A stretch of 5,771 bases of DNA from Phycisphaerae bacterium. Its GTDB lineage: Bacteria > Planctomycetota > Phycisphaerae > UBA1845 > Fen-1342. The translations under genes and the position numbers were made by a program. Below the pieces are notes generated by a model that saw only the letters and a program-made list of their open reading frames with translations, was not told the DNA's origin and did no database searches. Of this stretch, positions 1 through 3,728 are shown piece after piece. Position 1 is the stretch's first letter; each line of letters begins with the position of its first letter. The stretch is taken from contig JAGVEP010000053.1 of assembly GCA_020058145.1 (NCBI GenBank), forward strand, positions 1 to 5,771, written 5' to 3'.

Positions 1-1
1 C

Positions 2-91
2 CCGCTCGGCACGATTGCCGACGCCCTGCGCACCCACCTGCAAACCGGCCAACTCCCGCCCCTACCCGCCGCAAGCACTGCAGACGGCTGA
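2..91 (+). CDS. C-terminal tail of an unidentified protein (partial, 5' end outside window)
   Basis: An open frame enters from the left edge and ends at a TGA at 89-91, giving 29 residues that begin PLGTIADALRTHLQTG and end in a short Pro/Ala-rich tail (LPPLPAAS). The first part could form an amphipathic helix, and a low-complexity end is common for C-termini. No domain can be recognised from so little sequence, so no function is proposed. The downstream 64 bp to the next gene (convergent, minus strand) contain no convincing terminator hairpin with a T-tract. The frame has no internal stop and reads like protein, but a 29-codon open stretch in GC-rich DNA can occur by chance, so confidence is moderate. 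Confidence 0.45.
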   Translation, partial: PLGTIADALRTHLQTGQLPPLPAASTADG

Positions 92-155
92 ACTCTTACA
101 AGAATTTCAAGCGCGCTCGCCATGCGTCAGGCCGTGCAAACAGCTCGGGTAACAT

Positions 156-368
156 CTACCATCCGCCGAACGCCGCCTTCCATTTCAGCCTCTTGACAAA
201 GCGCCACCACGGGGGTGGGTCCGGTGGCGAGTCGGGGTCCAGCATGAGGCCCTTGTGGCAGCGGGGGCACCACGGCGCCCCGGGGCCGCCGCTACGCAGG
301 GCCGCCTGGCACTCGGAGCACAGGATAGCGTAGCAATCGGAGCATATTCCGATGAGACGTATGGTCAC
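156..368 (-). CDS. Small six-cysteine zinc-ribbon-like protein of unknown function
   Basis: A 70-residue protein with a GTG start (366-368) and TAG stop (156-158). The sequence shows three CxxC pairs: C9-S-D-C12, C17-S-E-C20 and C34-P-R-C37, the last followed by H38. The spacing is C-x2-C-x4-C-x2-C-x13-C-x2-C-H, the kind of pattern that binds one or two zinc ions in zinc-ribbon or treble-clef folds. A Pro/Asp-rich linker (residues 44-53) leads to a basic, Trp-rich tail (WWRFVKRLKWK, residues 54-64) that could contact nucleic acid or membrane; that is inference. There is no signal peptide or membrane segment. The start is uncertain: the frame stays open upstream to at least position 491, there is no clear Shine-Dalgarno, and GTG 366 is simply the most plausible start before the Cys motifs. 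It is convergent with the partial gene at 2-91 and divergent from the TA operon. I do not recognise a family. Confidence 0.55.
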   Translation of the reverse strand: MTIRLIGICSDCYAILCSECQAALRSGGPGAPWCPRCHKGLMLDPDSPPDPPPWWRFVKRLKWKAAFGGW

Positions 369-418
369 AACAGCGTCGCCGGTTGCCAGCCCGGCCAGGG
401 CGCTCGGCGTCGGCGCAG

Positions 419-428
419 AACCGCGGTT
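419..428. repeat. Perfect 10-bp palindrome upstream of the TA operon
   Basis: AACCGCGGTT is a perfect palindrome in the 143-bp divergent region between the Cys-rich gene and the antitoxin, 84 bp before the antitoxin ATG. Its half-site AACCG recurs at 444-448 and 491-495. The copy at 444-448 also pairs with CGGTT at 424-428 across a 15-nt loop. It could be a dimeric repressor site, but a 10-bp palindrome is not rare in GC-rich DNA and no regulator is identified. Confidence 0.2.
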
Positions 429-460
429 GGCCGGATAATGATGAACCGGGCGATTCCTTG

Positions 461-472
461 GCCGACATCGGC
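461..472. promoter_or_regulatory. Candidate operator/promoter of the toxin-antitoxin operon
   Basis: An inverted repeat GCCGA-CA-TCGGC (5-bp arms, 2-bp spacer) lies directly next to TAGAAT (473-478), which matches the -10 consensus TATAAT at 5 of 6 positions. If TAGAAT is the -10, the repeat sits between -35 and -10, about 40 bp before the antitoxin start, where an autoregulating antitoxin would typically block RNA polymerase. No good -35 hexamer is visible at 16-18 bp spacing. The palindrome and hexamer are seen directly; the operator role is inference. Confidence 0.25.
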
Positions 473-511
473 TAGAATTGAGAAAATGATAACCGCAAGA
501 TGAGGAGAGCC

Positions 512-745
512 ATGAGCACCGACCCCTCGCTACTATCGAGAATCACACAGACGGCGGGCCAGTGCGGCGGGCGGCCGTGCGTCCGCGGGCTGCGCATTCG
601 CGTGAGCGACATCCTGGAAATGCTCGCGTGCCAGGTGAGCGCCGCAGAAATCCTGCGTGACTTTCCGGATCTTGAGCCGGACGACATTCGCGCTTGTCTG
701 CTTTTCGCGGCGCGGCGCACGACGTTTCCACAGGTGGCCGCGTGA
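512..745 (+). CDS. DUF433 family antitoxin
   Basis: A 77-residue protein of the DUF433 family, the usual antitoxin partner of DUF5615 PIN-like toxins. It shows the family signature: residues 19-35 (GGRPCVRGLRIRVSDIL) followed by EMLACQVSAAEIL and the FPDLEPDDIRACLLFAA segment (residues 51-67), which forms the helix-turn-helix-like core of this fold. Length matches the family norm of about 75-80 residues. The ATG at 512 is preferred over the in-frame ATG at 500 because GAGGAG (502-507) sits 4 bp ahead of it. It overlaps the next gene by 4 bp (GTGA, 742-745), so the two are translationally coupled. By family knowledge it should bind and neutralise the toxin and probably repress its own promoter; candidate inverted repeats lie upstream. 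The C-terminus after residue 68 is short and unstructured, as expected for a toxin-wrapping tail. Confidence 0.88.
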   Translation: MSTDPSLLSRITQTAGQCGGRPCVRGLRIRVSDILEMLACQVSAAEILRDFPDLEPDDIRACLLFAARRTTFPQVAA

Positions 746-1083
746 CGATCTGGGTGGACGCTCAATTGCCCCCGGCGCTGGCCGATTGGCTGACCGAGCA
801 ATTCGGCGTTGAAGCTGCCAATCTCGACTCGGTCGGCCTGGGGAAAGCCCAGGACATTGAGGTTTTTCAGCACGCCCGTCGTCCGGGCCACGTCATCATG
901 ACGAAGGATGACGACTTCGTCGACATCGTAACTCGCTTGGGTCCGCCGCCGCAGATTCTCTGGGTCACGTGTGGAAACGTCACCAATCGAGCCTTGCGCG
1001 AGTTGCTGGCGCGCGCCTTCCCGGTTGCGCGGGCCCACTTAGCGGCCGGCGAACCCGTTGTTGAGTTGACAAACCAGCAATAA
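742..1083 (+). CDS. DUF5615 family PIN-like toxin (Mut7-C-like RNase fold)
   Basis: A 113-residue protein starting at a GTG that overlaps the antitoxin stop (GTGA), ending at TAA 1081-1083. The N-terminal strand IWVDAQLPP carries the first conserved acidic residue (D6) of the PIN-like active site. The central MTKDDDF (residues 53-59) is the hallmark TKDxDF motif with D56 and D58, and PPPQILWVTCGNVTNRALRELL corresponds to the PP..ilW...GN motif of DUF5615. Length is normal for the family (about 110-120). By homology this is a metal-dependent RNase toxin related to VapC, acting in the cytoplasm and held inactive by the DUF433 partner; the RNA target cannot be told from sequence. All key acidic residues are present, so nothing suggests decay. 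An upstream in-frame ATG (694) lies inside the antitoxin and is unlikely to be used. The following 72 bp to the convergent aroF stop have no canonical terminator. Confidence 0.88.
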   Translation: MTIWVDAQLPPALADWLTEQFGVEAANLDSVGLGKAQDIEVFQHARRPGHVIMTKDDDFVDIVTRLGPPPQILWVTCGNVTNRALRELLARAFPVARAHLAAGEPVVELTNQQ

Positions 1084-1096
1084 CGCGGTGCTGGAA

Positions 1097-1106
1097 GCTC
1101 ATGAGC
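1097..1106. repeat. Perfect 10-bp palindrome after the toxin gene
   Basis: GCTCATGAGC is self-complementary and lies 14 bp after the toxin stop in the convergent gap. As an RNA hairpin it would have only a three-base-pair stem around a CATG loop, and no T-tract follows, so it is not a convincing terminator. No role is assigned. Confidence 0.15.
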
Positions 1107-1140
1107 GGGACCTGAGTCGTAGGAGCCACGCAGAAACGCG

Positions 1141-1155
1141 CCGCGCGATCCGCGG
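1141..1155 (-). terminator. Weak candidate hairpin directly after the aroF stop codon
   Basis: On the minus strand the aroF TAA (1156-1158) is followed immediately by CCGCG-GATCG-CGCGG, a perfect 5-bp GC stem with a 5-nt loop, then CGCGTTTCTG. The stem is short and the T-run is only three bases and displaced by four, so intrinsic termination is doubtful. It may only protect the 3' end or be coincidental in GC-rich sequence. Confidence 0.22.
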
Positions 1156-2169
1156 TTACAGGAGTTCTACGTCCAGCACCCGCGCGAGCGGCTTCAGCGT
1201 CGCGTACATCCGCTCAAACGTAGCGAAATCGAGCGATTGCTGCCCATCGGACAACGCCTCGCGCGGACGAGGGTGTACTTCCACGATTAAGCCATCCGCA
1301 CCCGCCGCCAGCGCCGCCCGCGACATCGCCGGCACATACTCCGCCCGCCCGGTGCCGTGGCTCGGGTCAATGATCACCGGCAAGTGCGAGAGATGCTTGA
1401 CCACCGGAATGATGGAAAGGTCGAGTGTGTTCCGCGTGTGGTCCGCGAACGTCCGCACGCCGCGCTCGCACAGGATTACTTGCCGATTGCCGCCGGCCAT
1501 GAGGTACTCGGCGGCGAGCAGCCATTCCTCGACGGTGGCCGCCATGCCGCGTTTGAGCAGCACCGGTTTGCTCGCTCTGGAGAGGCGGCGAAGCAGGGCG
1601 TAGTTCTGCATGTTCCGCGTCCCGACCTGGAGCACGTCGGCGACCTCCTCGACGGCCGCCGCGTTCTCCACGTCGAGCACCTCGGTGACGATGCCAATGC
1701 CGGTTTCCTGCTTGACCTTGGCCAGAATCCGCAGGCCCTCGTCACCCAGCCCCTGGAACGCATACGGGCTGGTCCGCGGCTTGAACGCACCGGCCCGCAT
1801 CAGGTTCACGCCGAGACCACGCAGAAACCGCGCCGACTCGATGGTCATGGATTCACTTTCCACCGCGCACGGACCGGCGATCAGCGTGAAGCCGTCGCCG
1901 ACGCGGGTCCCAGCGATGGAAAAGACGCTCGCCTCCGTGTGCGTCTCCCGTGAGACGAGTTTATAGCCGGCGGTGACACGCACGACGTCTTCGACGCCCG
2001 GCAGCATGACGAGGACGTCACGCCCCTCCGGTCCCCGGTTGCCAGTGATGCCGATGGCGGTGCGCGTGGCCCCCGGGATGACATGCGGCTCGTAGCCAAA
2101 CTGCCGGATGCGCGCGGCGACGGCATCGATCTGTTCCCGCGTGGCGCTGGCGTTCATGACGACGAGCAT
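1156..2169 (-). CDS. aroF: 3-deoxy-7-phosphoheptulonate (DAHP) synthase, type I-beta with N-terminal ferredoxin-like domain
   Basis: A 337-residue enzyme that condenses phosphoenolpyruvate with erythrose 4-phosphate to DAHP, the committed cytoplasmic step of the shikimate pathway. Residues 1 to about 70 match the ferredoxin-like regulatory domain seen in Thermotoga-type DAHP synthases (MLVVMNASATREQIDAV..., ending near VRVTAGYKLVSRE). The TIM barrel follows: GPCAVES with metal ligand C101, KPRTSPYAFQG (130-140), GTRNMQNYALL, KPVLLKRGMAAT, LCERGVRTF, IDPSHGTGR with H271, IVEVHP with E297 and LSDGQQSL with D308. All four expected metal ligands are present and the length is normal. The start is the ATG at 2167-2169, preceded by AGGAG (2176-2180 on the minus strand) at 6-nt spacing. 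The frame is open upstream to 2337 but that stretch is Arg/Pro-rich and unlike the family. Feedback control by aromatic amino acids through the N-terminal domain is known for relatives and likely here. It stands alone, without other aro genes in the window. Confidence 0.95.
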   Translation of the reverse strand: MLVVMNASATREQIDAVAARIRQFGYEPHVIPGATRTAIGITGNRGPEGRDVLVMLPGVEDVVRVTAGYKLVSRETHTEASVFSIAGTRVGDGFTLIAGPCAVESESMTIESARFLRGLGVNLMRAGAFKPRTSPYAFQGLGDEGLRILAKVKQETGIGIVTEVLDVENAAAVEEVADVLQVGTRNMQNYALLRRLSRASKPVLLKRGMAATVEEWLLAAEYLMAGGNRQVILCERGVRTFADHTRNTLDLSIIPVVKHLSHLPVIIDPSHGTGRAEYVPAMSRAALAAGADGLIVEVHPRPREALSDGQQSLDFATFERMYATLKPLARVLDVELL

Positions 2170-2211
2170 GGCGGTCTCCTGGGAGCAGGGCGGCCGGCGA
2201 TTTTGGATCGG

Positions 2212-2233
2212 ACGCTCCGGCGGTGTGGAGCGT
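2212..2233 (-). promoter_or_regulatory. Inverted repeat in the aroF 5' leader
   Basis: On the minus strand ACGCTCC-ACACCGCC-GGAGCGT forms a perfect 7-bp stem with an 8-nt loop, ending 43 nt before the aroF ATG. A smaller CGAT/ATCG stem (2198-2210) follows immediately toward the gene. No T-tract follows, so a simple terminator is unlikely. It could be a leader RNA hairpin affecting aroF expression or a DNA operator. The structure is visible in the sequence; the function is inference. Confidence 0.35.
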
Positions 2234-2435
2234 AGCCGGGACCTGCGCTCGTTCCAAGTCGCCCAGCGCGGGGGTTTTGCCAGGACGACCAACGAAACCG
2301 GGGGCCGATAACGCGCACGGCGGCAACGCACCGGCACGGATCTGGCAACGTAATAAGATTGGTCCGGGTGCCACGAGAGAGTTTTGCGGTACAGCGACCG
2401 CCGTCCCGCACTTAGCGGTGCGCCCGATCCGATGT

Positions 2436-2445
2436 TATTATAGAT
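2436..2445. promoter_or_regulatory. Candidate bidirectional -10 region
   Basis: In an otherwise GC-rich spacer, GTTATTATAGAT contains TATTAT (2436-2441, plus; 5 of 6 matches to TATAAT) and, on the minus strand, a perfect TATAAT (2437-2442). Plus-strand use would start transcription near 2448, giving a leader of about 40 nt for the TPR gene. Minus-strand use would give aroF a leader of about 260 nt carrying the 2212-2233 hairpin. The -35 matches are weak in both directions (plus: TTAGCG at 2412-2417, 18 bp spacing). Confidence 0.35.
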
Positions 2446-2486
2446 GAGCCGGTTGCGTGCCGAGCGACCGGCAGCGGAGTGAAGGC

Positions 2487-3629
2487 ATGCGCGCGCGTAC
2501 TTGGCTGGTTATCGGGACGATGCTCGTGGGACTGGGTGTGGCGCACGTCAGCGCACAGAGTGCTGCGATGCCGTATGGAGGCGTTGGCGGCCGAGTCAGT
2601 CGCCCGGGCAGTGGTGGACCCTCCCAGACCATGGGCGGGCGCTACACGCGGATTGCGCCGCTGCAGGCGGCGCGTCGAGACACAGCCCTTCTGGGACAGA
2701 ACTACTTCCAATTCGGCAACACCAACCGCCAGTATAGTTCCAACCAGGCCTTGTCGACGGCGCAGGTCGGAATGCAAGGGTATCGCGGAGCTGCCGCGAG
2801 CGGCGGCACGCTTGGTATGCGTTTCAATAGCACCGTGGCCTCGCTTTCGGGGCTCAGTGCCGTCGTGTCTCCGGGTGTCCCGCTGCCGGAAACTCGGACA
2901 GGGTATGTTCCCGGTATTGACGCGTGCCTGTACACACCGCGGCCGGTCACGGATCGGTTTCAAGAGCTGTTGGGTTTGGTTCCGGTGGCGCCGGTAGTGG
3001 TCGAACGCGTCGGGAGCGTGGCGGAGCAGTTGGAAGCGGCGACCCAGGATCGTGTCCGTCGTGCGGAGGGCGCCGGGCTCGACTTGTTCAAGCGCGCCAC
3101 GATTGAGACACGGACGGTCGATCCGGCCACGAAGGTGGAGCGCTACCAGGAATGCGCGGACTGCGATGAGAAGCTCCGTCAGGCCATCGCGAATCTGCGC
3201 CTGGTGGGCCACCTCGACGGGACGGCCTACCTGCCCTACCTGCTGATGGCGCACGCCTTCCTGGAGCAGAATCGCGTGCGGGAGGCGTTGGACGCCCTGC
3301 TCGAAGCGGTCAAGCGGCACCCGGATCTCGTGACGCTGGAGGCGGGCCTGCCGCACCCGTTTGCCGACTATTTCGGCGACGCGCGCGGCGGCGGTTCGCT
3401 ATTCCTCGATGCGCAGATGCGCCGTTATTCGCGGCTGGGTGAACTGAACCCGAACCACGCAGAAGCACTGGCCCTGGAGGCTTACTGTACGTGGCGGTTA
3501 GGCGAACTGGCGCGCGCCCGTGACGCCGCCCGCAAGCTGGAAGCGCTCGCGACGAAGCGGCCGGCTGAGGACGGCTACTTGCTCGACTACGCCACGCTGC
3601 TGCGCGACGTGAGCGCCACGCCGCGGTAG
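2487..3629 (+). CDS. Secreted tetratricopeptide-repeat protein of unknown function
   Basis: A 380-residue protein. Residues 1-23 (MRARTWLVIG, then a hydrophobic stretch ending AHVSA) form a typical signal peptide with likely cleavage after VSA-23, so it is exported. Residues 28-52 are Gly/Ser-rich low complexity. Residues 53-215 show no domain I recognise, apart from a probable helix at about 170-205. C223-A-D-C226 is an isolated CxxC. The C-terminal third has TPR-like helix pairs: about 247-280 (AYLPYLLMAHAFLEQNRVRE, then ALDALLEAV) and about 322-355 (NPNHAEALALEAYCTWRLGE, then LARARDAARKLEAL). These suggest protein-protein contacts in the periplasm or at the surface. The ATG at 2487 is chosen over the GTG at 2457 because GGAG (2476-2479) lies 7 nt ahead and the signal peptide then begins properly. 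It lies 99 bp upstream of the sugar-nucleotide dehydratase on the same strand, so a shared transcript is possible. Confidence 0.8.
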   Translation: MRARTWLVIGTMLVGLGVAHVSAQSAAMPYGGVGGRVSRPGSGGPSQTMGGRYTRIAPLQAARRDTALLGQNYFQFGNTNRQYSSNQALSTAQVGMQGYRGAAASGGTLGMRFNSTVASLSGLSAVVSPGVPLPETRTGYVPGIDACLYTPRPVTDRFQELLGLVPVAPVVVERVGSVAEQLEAATQDRVRRAEGAGLDLFKRATIETRTVDPATKVERYQECADCDEKLRQAIANLRLVGHLDGTAYLPYLLMAHAFLEQNRVREALDALLEAVKRHPDLVTLEAGLPHPFADYFGDARGGGSLFLDAQMRRYSRLGELNPNHAEALALEAYCTWRLGELARARDAARKLEALATKRPAEDGYLLDYATLLRDVSATPR

Positions 3630-3728
3630 TCTAACGATTACGCGGAGGAGTCCAGGTGGGCTGCCGACGGTGTGGGTGCTGCCTTGGGCGGCGCCCCGTG
3701 GGCTGCTCACCGCCTCGGAAGGGCAACG

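Larger units (their letters stand above)
2170..2486. other. 317-bp divergent intergenic region between aroF and the TPR gene
   Basis: No gene is supported here. The minus-strand frame continuing aroF upstream (to 2337) has shadow-like composition and is bypassed by a good ribosome binding site at the aroF ATG. The region contains a perfect 7-bp-arm inverted repeat at 2212-2233 and an AT-rich patch at 2435-2445 that resembles -10 elements on both strands. Both gene starts have ribosome binding sites at its edges. The rest (2234-2434) shows no recognisable riboswitch, T-box or attenuator with a leader peptide rich in Trp, Phe or Tyr, as far as can be read by eye. Confidence 0.6.

Noticed and set aside
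255..503. 82-codon plus-strand open frame
   Set aside because: It is antisense to the Cys-rich gene and has Ala/Arg-rich composition; the minus-strand frame carries ordered CxxC motifs.
472..1038. 188-codon minus-strand open frame across the TA pair
   Set aside because: Both genes on the plus strand have clear family motifs, so the antisense frame is a shadow.
1088..1603. Plus-strand open frame after the toxin gene, and another at 1357-1953
   Set aside because: Both lie antisense within the well-conserved DAHP synthase gene and show no domain.
2170..2337. N-terminal extension of the DAHP synthase to 2337
   Set aside because: The extension is Arg/Pro-rich and unlike the family, and AGGAG sits at correct spacing before the ATG at 2169.
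2412..3356. 314-codon minus-strand open frame
   Set aside because: It is antisense to the TPR gene, which has a signal peptide, a ribosome binding site and TPR repeats; the antisense product is Arg/His-rich without domains.
3686..3698. GGGC-GGC-GCCC hairpin between the TPR gene and the dehydratase as a terminator
   Set aside because: It has a four-base-pair stem, a 3-nt loop and no following T-tract.
3627..3728. TPR gene and dehydratase are in the same frame, separated by a single TAG with an open 99-bp spacer
   Set aside because: A readthrough fusion is formally possible, but the dehydratase has its own ATG and ribosome binding site, and the spacer reads as non-conserved filler.
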